DNA of 6,587 nucleotides from an uncultured Acetatifactor sp. GTDB lineage: Bacteria; Bacillota; Clostridia; Lachnospirales; Lachnospiraceae. Within the stretch, counting starts at the first letter, position 1. The number at the start of each line of letters is the position of its first letter. The DNA is taken from positions 1 through 6,587 of the forward strand of contig CAJUFO010000134.1 of NCBI GenBank assembly GCA_910585615.1, given 5' to 3'. The notes under the pieces are model-generated. The model ran no database searches. It saw only the letters and a program-made list of their open reading frames with translations, and was not told the origin of the DNA. The position numbers and the translations under genes are program-made. Positions 1 through 5,473 of the stretch are shown one piece after another.

Positions 1-420
1 CTGATCGCGGAGGAGCTGGCGGCGGAGGGCTTTCCCGCCATCGTAGGCCCCGACCTGGCCAGCAGAAGCAAGATTGAGGTGCAGAACATGGCCTTCAAGA
101 CCGTGGGCGTCCTGAACCAGGCAGGGGTCATGACCGCCATCACCACGGACCATCCGGTGTCATTGATCCAATCGTTGCCCCTGTGTGCGGGGCTGGCGGT
201 GAAGGCGGGCCTGGATCTGGAGGAGGGGTATAGGGCCATCACCATCCATCCCGCCGTAATCTGCGGCGTGGCGGACAGGGTGGGCAGCCTGGAAGTGGGG
301 AAGGACGCGGACATCGCGGTCTTCACCGGGAATCCCATGGAGGTGTTCACCCGGACGCTGTATACCATCATCGACGGGGAAATCGCATATGAGGCCCAGG
401 AGGCCAGGGAGGCAGTGTAA
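1..420 (+). CDS. Amidohydrolase family protein, C-terminal part (5' end outside window)
   Basis: The frame is open from the first base, so this is the last 139 residues of a longer protein. It resembles the C-terminal end of metal-dependent amidohydrolases of the imidazolonepropionase-like group, which hydrolyse C-N bonds of cyclic or amide substrates in the cytoplasm. A TTDHP motif (Asp at codon 50 of the fragment) fits the metal-binding/catalytic aspartate at the end of the TIM barrel. The tail DRVGSLEVGKDADIAVF followed by GNP is the typical return to the small beta-sandwich domain. The substrate cannot be told, because the N-terminal HxH motif and specificity loops are missing. Downstream is a terminator-like hairpin and then a new promoter, so it is probably not transcribed with ddl. 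The family call is solid; the function is unknown. Confidence 0.85.
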   Translation: MIAEELAAEGFPAIVGPDLASRSKIEVQNMAFKTVGVLNQAGVMTAITTDHPVSLIQSLPLCAGLAVKAGLDLEEGYRAITIHPAVICGVADRVGSLEVGKDADIAVFTGNPMEVFTRTLYTIIDGEIAYEAQEAREAV

Positions 421-434
421 GCTGCCTTCTTTTG
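407..434 (+). terminator. Probable intrinsic terminator overlapping the amidohydrolase stop codon
   Basis: Bases 408-415 pair with 422-429 (GGCAG with CTGCC at the core, extended by A-T, G-U and G-C pairs) around a 6-nt loop that contains the TAA stop. TTTT follows directly at 430-433, then a mixed GCGTTT. The stem is short and the T run is modest, so termination may be partial. Confidence 0.5.
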
Positions 435-472
435 CGTTTCCGGGGCCGGATTTGCGATTTCGGTTGGTTCCT

Positions 473-583
473 GCGAGCAAACGTTGCTCGTTGAGCAACG
501 AGCCAAGCGGGCATGCTTGCATGCACATTTGGCGACTGACGCGAGGGTCGACAACCCCGCTGCTCTACAGCGGGGTTGTTGAC
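473..583. repeat. Multi-hairpin intergenic element, candidate dispersed repeat
   Basis: This non-coding stretch is almost entirely inverted repeats. CGAGCAA (474-480) pairs with TTGCTCG (484-490). Bases 482-489 pair with 493-500 (8 bp, 3-nt loop), and a third overlapping stem joins 486-492 to 497-503. GCATGC occurs twice (511-516 and 519-524) inside an imperfect stem closed by GCCAA (502-506) and TTGGC (529-533). The last hairpin is 547-562 with 568-583: 16 bp, one G-U pair, 5-nt loop. Short open frames cross it but have no ribosome binding site and look spurious. Such compact multi-stem modules are typical of dispersed intergenic repeats, and I have the impression of similar ones in Lachnospiraceae genomes, but only one copy is visible here. 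Confidence 0.5.
547..583 (+). other. Strong 16-bp stem-loop without a T tract
   Basis: Bases 547-562 pair fully with 568-583 around the loop CTCTA, with a single G-U pair (550 with 580). The G-U pair forms only in the plus-strand RNA; the minus-strand RNA would have an A-C mismatch. No U run follows on either strand, so this is not a standard intrinsic terminator. Its right arm contains most of the -35 box of the ddl promoter. Confidence 0.8.
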
Positions 584-607
584 TCCGGTGGCCTTTCTTA
601 GTATAAT
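579..607 (+). promoter_or_regulatory. Near-consensus sigma-A promoter for ddl
   Basis: The -35 box TTGACT (579-584, 5 of 6 consensus bases) and the -10 box TATAAT (602-607, perfect) are separated by exactly 17 bp. Transcription would start around 613-616, leaving a leader of about 95 nt before the ddl ATG. Bases 579-583 of the -35 box are also the end of the right arm of the upstream hairpin. This is the strongest promoter seen in the window and probably also serves murF. Confidence 0.8.
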
Positions 608-708
608 GAAAAAGCCGGCCGCACTGCGGCTGTCATGTATCGGCAGGCGGCGGAATAAGTATCAATAGAATGGCTGGGGAGAGTATTCAGAAAGGCGAGG
701 CTTCATAA

Positions 709-1737
709 ATGAAAATCGTAGTTTTGGCAGGGGGAAACAGTTCGGAGCGGGACGTGTCGCTGAGCACTGGCGGCATGATATACCAGGCGTTCCGGAAGAA
801 CGGGCATCAGGCGGTTCTGCTGGATGTGTACTTAGGGTATGAGGGGAATCCGGAAGGGATATTTGAAAAGGATGCGGACTGGGCGGCGCAGGTGAGCGCG
901 GTGGGGGAGGATTGCCCAGACCTGGATGCCGTGAAGGCGCTGCGGGGCAGCGGCGGGAGAGGGTTCTTCGGCCCCCATGTGCTGGAGATTTGCGGGCAGG
1001 CGGACTGCGTGTTCCTGGCCCTGCATGGGGCCAACGGCGAGGACGGCAGGGTCCAGGCATGCTTCGACCTGCTGGGCATCCCCTACACGGGGGCGGATTT
1101 CACGGGCTCCTGCCTGGCCATGGACAAGGGCATCACAAAGGACTTGTTCCGGGCATATGGAATCCCCACGCCCCAGGGCATACGGCTGAAGCAGGGGGAG
1201 CGCGAAGAAGCGTATGTCCCTTACCCCCGAATCGTCAAGACCTCCTGCGGGGGCTCCAGCATCGGCGTCTGCATCGCCAATGACCCTTCGGAATATGAGG
1301 CGGCCAAGGCGGAGGCCTTCCGGTACGGCGGGGAAGCGATTGTGGAGCAATACATCAAAGGCAGGGAGTTCTCCGTGGGGGTCATGGACGGGAAAGCGCT
1401 GCCGGTGATAGAGATGGCCCCCAAGGAGGGCTTTTACGACTACAGGAACAAATACCAGGCAGGTACCACCGTGGAGACCTGCCCCGCCCGGATTTCGAAG
1501 GAGAAGAGCCTGCGGATGCAGGAGATTGCGGAGCAGGTGTTTGCCATCCTGCGCCTGAAGAGTTATGCCAGGATGGACTTCATCATGAGCGGGGACGGGG
1601 AGGTCTACTGCCTGGAGGCCAATACCCTGCCGGGGATGACGCCCACATCCCTGCTGCCCCAGGAGGCGGCTGCCGTGGGCATGGACTTCGGGCAGCTCTG
1701 CGAGGAAATCCTGCGGATGGCCCAGGGCCGGGGATAA
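709..1737 (+). CDS. ddl: D-alanine--D-alanine ligase
   Basis: This 342-aa cytoplasmic ATP-grasp enzyme joins two D-alanines to make the D-Ala-D-Ala end of peptidoglycan precursors. The N-terminal domain has GGNSSERDVSLSTG (residues 8-21, with Glu13) and LHGANGEDG (105-113). GIPYTGADFTGSCLAMDK follows at 123-140, the ATP-grasp lid VKTSCGGSSIGV at 176-187, and the Mg ligands Asp290, Glu303 and Asn305 within ARMDF and EANTLPGMT. The active-site loop reads GFYDYRNKY (241-249). A Tyr in FYDY is expected of D-Ala-D-Ala enzymes rather than D-lactate-forming ones, so this looks like a housekeeping ligase. The start is supported by AGGCGAGG eight bases upstream and by the conserved MKIVVLAGG opening. 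It precedes murF, the next enzyme that uses its product. The length is normal for the family. Confidence 0.95.
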   Translation: MKIVVLAGGNSSERDVSLSTGGMIYQAFRKNGHQAVLLDVYLGYEGNPEGIFEKDADWAAQVSAVGEDCPDLDAVKALRGSGGRGFFGPHVLEICGQADCVFLALHGANGEDGRVQACFDLLGIPYTGADFTGSCLAMDKGITKDLFRAYGIPTPQGIRLKQGEREEAYVPYPRIVKTSCGGSSIGVCIANDPSEYEAAKAEAFRYGGEAIVEQYIKGREFSVGVMDGKALPVIEMAPKEGFYDYRNKYQAGTTVETCPARISKEKSLRMQEIAEQVFAILRLKSYARMDFIMSGDGEVYCLEANTLPGMTPTSLLPQEAAAVGMDFGQLCEEILRMAQGRG

Positions 1738-1900
1738 GAAGTTGACGGTTCCCAGGGAGGCCTGCGGCTGCGCGGGGGAGGCAGGCCCGGCGGACCGAAG
1801 GCATGGGCGAAGGCTTCTGCTGGAAGACCGATGAGGAAGAATGCCGGAAAAATCGGCATGGGAATGCGGGAAAAAGACAGGGAAAGGACGGAGATCAGCC
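1738..1900 (+). other. ddl-murF spacer with a short hairpin; no clear promoter or terminator
   Basis: This 163-nt purine-rich stretch contains one clean small hairpin, ATGCCG (1841-1846) with CGGCAT (1854-1859) around a 7-nt loop, and a weaker GCCTGC (1760-1765)/GCAGGC (1781-1786) pairing. Neither is followed by a T run. I see no convincing -35/-10 pair, so ddl and murF are probably cotranscribed. A 33-codon frame (1803-1904) ends across the murF start codon but has only a poor ribosome binding site and no recognisable content. Confidence 0.4.
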
Positions 1901-3463
1901 ATGATGGATTTGACGATACAGGAGATAGCCCGGGCCTGCGGAGGGAAGCTGGTGGTGCAGGGTGGGCGGGAAGAAAATGACGGACGTGTCAGTTCCGTGG
2001 TCATCGACTCCAGGGCGGTGGAGCCAGGCGGGGTATTCATAGCCACGGTGGGAGAGCGGGTAGACGGGCATAGCTTCATATCCGCCGCCTTCGCGAAGGG
2101 GGCGGCCCTGGCGGTGACCCAGAAGGGGCCGGACCAGGTGGGGGAGGCCGGGGAAGGCTGGGGCGATTACGTCCTGGTGGAGGACACCCTTCAGGCCCTG
2201 AAGGACATCGCGGAGGCCTACCGCAGGAAGCTCCCCGTGAAGGTCATAGGCATCACCGGCAGCGTGGGCAAGACCAGCACCAAGGAGTTCATTGCGGCCG
2301 TGCTGGCGGAAAAGTACCGTGTCCTGAAGACGGAGGGCAATTTCAACAATGAGATCGGCGTGCCCCTGACCCTGCTGCGCATCCGCGGGGAGCATGAGCT
2401 GGCCGTGGTGGAGATGGGCATCAGCGACTTTGGGGAGATGCACCGCCTGAGCAAGATGGCCCGGCCGGACGTCTGCGTGATGACCAATATCGGCCAGAGC
2501 CATCTGAATAACCTAAAGGACAGGGACGGGATTCTCCGGGCCAAATCGGAAATTTTCGACTACATGGCCGTAGATGGAGAAATCTGCTTAAACGGCGAGG
2601 ACGACAAGCTCAGTAGCATAACGGAGATTAAAGGACATAAGCCCCATTTCTTCGGATTGGGGAGCAGCCCCTCCCAGGAGGTGGCGGCAGTGGACATAGT
2701 GAGCAGAGGGCTTTGGGGCAGCGATGCCACGCTGCTGATGGCACCGGCCCGCCCTGCCTGGGACTGCGCGGAAACGACGGCACAGACCCAATCTGCCCGG
2801 GACTGCGCGGAAACAGATGCCGCATCGAATGTGGCATCCCAGCAAGCCGATTGGCCCGGATACCGCAGGCTCGCCGTCCATGTCCCCCAGCCCGGCAGGC
2901 ACATGGTGCTCAACGCCGCCGCCGCGGTCTGCGTGGCAAGGCTCTTTGACTTGACCGATGACCAGATTGCCGCCGGAATCGGCAAGGTGGCCTCCGTCAG
3001 CGGCCGCACCAACATCATCAGCCATCCCCGCCATACCATCATCGACGACTGCTACAATGCCAACCCGGCTTCCGTGAAGGCGGCGCTGAACCTGCTGGCC
3101 ATGGCGGATACCCGGAAGGTGGCAATCCTGGGGGATATGCTGAACCTGGGAGAGGATTCCCGCGCCTACCATGCGGAGATAGGAAGCTACGCCGTGGAAG
3201 CCGGAATCGATTATATCTACTGCGTAGGTGAGGAGTCCCGCTACATGTATCAGGCGGCAAAGGACGGAGCGAAGATGGATGCGTCTTCCGATGCGCAGGA
3301 CGTCCCCCGCCGCATCCTGCACTATCCGGACAGGAACGCGCTGCTGGAGGCCATGGCCGCGGACAAGGCAGAACTGGTACCGGCGGGCAGCACCATACTG
3401 ATAAAAGCCTCCCACGACTGCGGCTTCGCGGACATCCTGGCGTACCTGCGGGACATGGACTGA
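1901..3463 (+). CDS. murF: UDP-N-acetylmuramoyl-tripeptide--D-alanyl-D-alanine ligase (MurF)
   Basis: MurF uses ATP to attach D-Ala-D-Ala to the UDP-MurNAc-tripeptide, the last cytoplasmic step of the Mur ligase series. The N-terminal uridine-binding domain has VIDSRAVEPGGVF (34-46) and DGHSF (55-59). The central domain has the P-loop GITGSVGKTST (117-127), EGNFNNEIGVPLTLL (145-159), VEMG (170-173), NIGQSHL (196-202) and RAKSE with Lys215, expected to be carbamylated. The C-terminal domain has DDCYNANP (382-389) and ILGDMLNLGE. At 520 aa it is longer than the usual 450-460; the excess is partly an Ala/Thr/Gln-rich insert near residues 282-314. Near the C-terminus the family's common KGSR reads KASH (502-505). 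The start at 1901 has ACGGAG 7 nt upstream and gives the usual MurF beginning; an in-frame ATG at 1841 has a ribosome-site match only 1 nt away, so I did not use it. ATG at 1904 is an alternative. Confidence 0.93.
   Translation: MMDLTIQEIARACGGKLVVQGGREENDGRVSSVVIDSRAVEPGGVFIATVGERVDGHSFISAAFAKGAALAVTQKGPDQVGEAGEGWGDYVLVEDTLQALKDIAEAYRRKLPVKVIGITGSVGKTSTKEFIAAVLAEKYRVLKTEGNFNNEIGVPLTLLRIRGEHELAVVEMGISDFGEMHRLSKMARPDVCVMTNIGQSHLNNLKDRDGILRAKSEIFDYMAVDGEICLNGEDDKLSSITEIKGHKPHFFGLGSSPSQEVAAVDIVSRGLWGSDATLLMAPARPAWDCAETTAQTQSARDCAETDAASNVASQQADWPGYRRLAVHVPQPGRHMVLNAAAAVCVARLFDLTDDQIAAGIGKVASVSGRTNIISHPRHTIIDDCYNANPASVKAALNLLAMADTRKVAILGDMLNLGEDSRAYHAEIGSYAVEAGIDYIYCVGEESRYMYQAAKDGAKMDASSDAQDVPRRILHYPDRNALLEAMAADKAELVPAGSTILIKASHDCGFADILAYLRDMD
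2754..2814 (+). repeat. Two-copy direct repeat, 39-bp period, inside murF
   Basis: Bases 2754-2775 recur at 2793-2814 with one mismatch in 22; both share the core GGGACTGCGCGGAAAC. The 39-bp period equals 13 codons, so the frame is kept and the protein shows DCAET twice (AWDCAET and ARDCAET). It sits in the variable region between the central and C-terminal domains. It looks like part of a tandem minisatellite or an in-frame inserted repeat rather than MurF sequence. Confidence 0.8.
2816..2838 (+). repeat. Hairpin directly after the murF internal repeats
   Basis: GATGCCGCAT (2816-2825) pairs with ATGTGGCATC (2829-2838): ten base pairs with one G-U and a 3-nt CGA loop. It begins two bases after the second direct repeat, within the same variable insert, which suggests that repeats and hairpin arrived or evolved as one unit. 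Confidence 0.7.
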
Positions 3464-3467
3464 GCAG

Positions 3468-3514
3468 AACATTAGGAAAATCTTAATCCAATCTCAGGAT
3501 TTTTATAGTAAGAT
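3468..3514 (+). promoter_or_regulatory. Putative response-regulator operator and promoter of the two-component operon
   Basis: Three related 7-mers sit exactly 11 bp apart: AACATTA (3468), AATCTTA (3479) and AATCTCA (3490). An 11-bp spacing is what OmpR/PhoB-class regulators commonly bind. Just downstream are -10 candidates TATAGT (3504-3509) and TAAGAT (3509-3514). The matching -35 position is poor (TCTTAA for the first), as expected for an activator-dependent promoter. Autoregulation by the encoded regulator is inferred, not shown. Confidence 0.4.
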
Positions 3515-3522
3515 AAGGCTAT

Positions 3523-3542
3523 GCTTTTCATTGGAGAAAAGC
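3523..3542 (+). other. Leader hairpin upstream of the response regulator
   Basis: GCTTTTC (3523-3529) pairs perfectly with GAAAAGC (3536-3542) around a 6-nt loop. It lies in the predicted 5' leader, ending just before the ribosome binding site AGAGGGA. It has no following T run, so it could stabilise the mRNA or affect ribosome access; no function is demonstrated. Confidence 0.5.
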
Positions 3543-3558
3543 CGGAAAAGAGGGAACC

Positions 3559-4251
3559 ATGAGCGAAGTCATATTAGTGGCGGACGACGAGAAGGAGATT
3601 GCGGACCTGGTGGCCCTGTACCTGGAGAACGAGGGCTACCAGGTCATCAAATGCTATGACGGGGCCCAGGCCATGGACATCGTGGAAAAGGAGCGGCCAG
3701 ACCTTGCTATCCTGGACATCATGCTGCCCGGGGCAAGCGGCCTGGACATCTGCCGCAGGATCAGGGAGAGCCACAACTACCCCATCATCATGCTGACGGC
3801 CAAGGGGGAGGAGACGGACAAGATTACCGGCCTTACCATGGGCGCGGACGACTATATAACCAAGCCCTTCCTGCCTCTGGAGCTGGTGGCCCGGGTGAAG
3901 GCCCAGCTGCGCCGGTACAAACGGTACAACACGGGCCTGCAGCAGGATGACGTCCTGGAGATATCCGGCCTTTCCCTGAACGTGAAGACCCACGAATGCT
4001 TCCTGAACGAGAAGCTCCTGAACCTGACCCCCACGGAGTTCTCCATCCTCCGCATCCTGTGCCAGCGAAAGGGCCAGGTGGTCAGCGCCGAGGAGCTGTT
4101 CCACCTCATCTGGGAGGACGAGTATTACACCAAGAACAACAATACCATCACGGTGCACATCAGGCACCTGCGGGAGAAGATGGGCGATTCCTTCGAACAT
4201 CCGAAATACATCAAGACGGTCTGGGGGTGCGGATACAAAATTGAGGGCTAA
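3559..4251 (+). CDS. vanR: VanR-like OmpR/PhoB-family response regulator
   Basis: This 230-aa cytoplasmic DNA-binding regulator is activated by phosphorylation from the kinase encoded next. The receiver domain (about 3-118) has the acidic pair Asp9/Asp10, the phospho-acceptor Asp53 in LAILDIMLPG, Thr80 in IMLTAK and Lys102 in YITKPF. The winged-helix output domain (about 130-229) has LTPTEFSILRILC, NNNTITVHIRHLREKMGD and the end YIKTVWGCGYKIEG. These stretches match what I recall of the Tn1546-type VanR almost word for word (for example GLTMGADDYITKPF, ARVKAQLRRYK and THECFLNEK), so the subfamily is clear. The start has AGAGGGA a few bases upstream. The kinase start overlaps its stop, so the pair is translationally coupled. 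The symbol denotes family membership; the regulated genes are not known. Confidence 0.88.
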   Translation: MSEVILVADDEKEIADLVALYLENEGYQVIKCYDGAQAMDIVEKERPDLAILDIMLPGASGLDICRRIRESHNYPIIMLTAKGEETDKITGLTMGADDYITKPFLPLELVARVKAQLRRYKRYNTGLQQDDVLEISGLSLNVKTHECFLNEKLLNLTPTEFSILRILCQRKGQVVSAEELFHLIWEDEYYTKNNNTITVHIRHLREKMGDSFEHPKYIKTVWGCGYKIEG

Positions 4252-5473
4252 GCACAAACTGAAACGTTTCCTGGCCACCTGCCTCATCCTGGCGGGGGGC
4301 CTTGTCCTGTGCATGATCTTGTATCAATTTCTGGACCAGATCCTCAACGGGTTCATGCGGGAATGGATCGAACGGAATTTCATCTATACGGAATGGATGG
4401 CTCTGGGAGATGCTGCCGTGGACGGCTATTATACCCAGACCATTAACTGGCGGAACGTGAAGGAGTTGCTTTTTTTAGGATTGCTCATTCTGGTGGCAGT
4501 GGTGGTGGTGCTGGTGCGGACGGTGTCTATCCTGTACGCCTCCAGGCAGGTAAAGGCGGCCATGCAGGACGCGGGCCGGATGATTGACGATTACATGCGC
4601 CGCGACAGGGAGGCCCATGAGGTGTTCTTCCAGGGCTACGAGGAGATTTCCGTGCGGATTGTGGAAATCAAAGCCGACATGCAGCGCAAGGAGCAGATAC
4701 TGCGGGAGGAGGCCAGCCGGAAGAACGACCTGATTACCTACCTGGCCCATGACTTAAAGACACCACTGACTTCCGTCATCGGATACTTAAGCCTTATGGA
4801 CGAGGCTCCGGACATGCCCGCCGCCCAGAGGGCGAAGTATGTCCACATCACCCTGGACAAGGCCCTGCGGCTGGAGAAGCTGATTAATGAATTCTTCGAG
4901 ATCACCCGCTACAACCTCCAGACGATCTCGCTGGAGAAGGAGACCGTGAACCTGTCCTTCCTATTAGAGCAGATGACGGATGAGTTCTATCCGCTCTTGA
5001 GCGACCATGGCAACACGATTCACCTGGAGGTGGAGCCGGACGCATCGGGGGGGCCTCTGACCCTCTACGCGGACGGGGAGAAGCTGGCCAGGGTGTTCAA
5101 CAATATCCTGAAGAACGCCATCGCCTACAGCTATCCCGGCACGGCCATCGCGGTGGAATGCCGGACGGTGGGGGATCAGGTGAGGATAGTGGTGTCTAAC
5201 CGAGGGAGGACGATTCCGCCCCACAAGCTGGAGGCCATCTTCGAGAAATTCTTCCGGCTGGACGATGCCCGGGCCACCAACACCGGCGGGGCCGGGCTGG
5301 GGCTTGCCATCGCAAAGGAAATCGTGACCCTCCACGACGGCAGCATCACGGCCGTCAGCGAGGACGAGGTCACCAGCTTCCTCGTGGAGCTGCCCCTTTT
5401 CACTGCTTCGCGGAGAGCGCCGGGAAATATTCTCCCTTCAACTCGAAGTACCGCTTTGAGATCAAGCCGCTGA
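4241..5473 (+). CDS. vanS: VanS-like membrane sensor histidine kinase
   Basis: This 410-aa membrane kinase/phosphatase is the likely partner of the upstream regulator. It starts at a TTG 11 bases inside the regulator gene; no better start was found. Two membrane spans (about 10-31 and 75-98) flank a roughly 43-residue extracellular loop, as in VanS. A helical linker follows, then the H-box YLAHDLKTPLTSVIGYLS with His170, the N-box RVFNNILKNA (284-293), the F-box region IFEKFFRLD and the G-box GGAGLGLAIAKE (349-360). Long identical runs with my memory of VanS include DEAPDMP, AKYVHITLDKA and FFEITRYNLQTI. The family normally ends near VELP (382-385). Here the frame continues another 25 residues with RAPGN and an Arg/Ser/Thr-rich tail, written over the opposite-strand plsC gene. 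That tail is unlikely to be functional. The signal sensed is unknown. Confidence 0.87.
   Translation: MRAKHKLKRFLATCLILAGGLVLCMILYQFLDQILNGFMREWIERNFIYTEWMALGDAAVDGYYTQTINWRNVKELLFLGLLILVAVVVVLVRTVSILYASRQVKAAMQDAGRMIDDYMRRDREAHEVFFQGYEEISVRIVEIKADMQRKEQILREEASRKNDLITYLAHDLKTPLTSVIGYLSLMDEAPDMPAAQRAKYVHITLDKALRLEKLINEFFEITRYNLQTISLEKETVNLSFLLEQMTDEFYPLLSDHGNTIHLEVEPDASGGPLTLYADGEKLARVFNNILKNAIAYSYPGTAIAVECRTVGDQVRIVVSNRGRTIPPHKLEAIFEKFFRLDDARATNTGGAGLGLAIAKEIVTLHDGSITAVSEDEVTSFLVELPLFTASRRAPGNILPSTRSTALRSSR

Noticed and set aside
160..528. Minus-strand open frame of 122 codons across the amidohydrolase end and the hairpin module
   Set aside because: It is antisense to a well-supported gene, has no ribosome binding site, and its N-terminal part is only the translated hairpin module.
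547..600. Strong hairpin considered as an intrinsic terminator
   Set aside because: No T run follows the stem on either strand; what follows is GC-containing spacer of the ddl promoter.
389..601. Plus-strand open frame of 70 codons over the intergenic hairpins
   Set aside because: It starts inside the amidohydrolase in another frame, lacks a ribosome site, and is made of translated inverted repeats.
832..2079. Long minus-strand open frame (415 codons) opposite ddl and the murF start
   Set aside because: It is a shadow of GC-rich coding sequence. The plus strand carries intact Ddl motifs, and the minus-strand product has no recognisable domain.
2754..2814. CRISPR-like repeat
   Set aside because: Only two copies with a 17-bp gap, in frame inside a coding gene; no array and no cas genes.
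2588..3472. Minus-strand open frame (294 codons) opposite murF
   Set aside because: It is antisense to conserved MurF motifs and has no family resemblance; typical of high-GC mirror frames.
709..5473. A classical vancomycin-resistance cassette
   Set aside because: Only the regulators look van-like. The ligase has the FYDY loop of D-Ala-D-Ala enzymes, and no dehydrogenase, dipeptidase or racemase gene is in the window.
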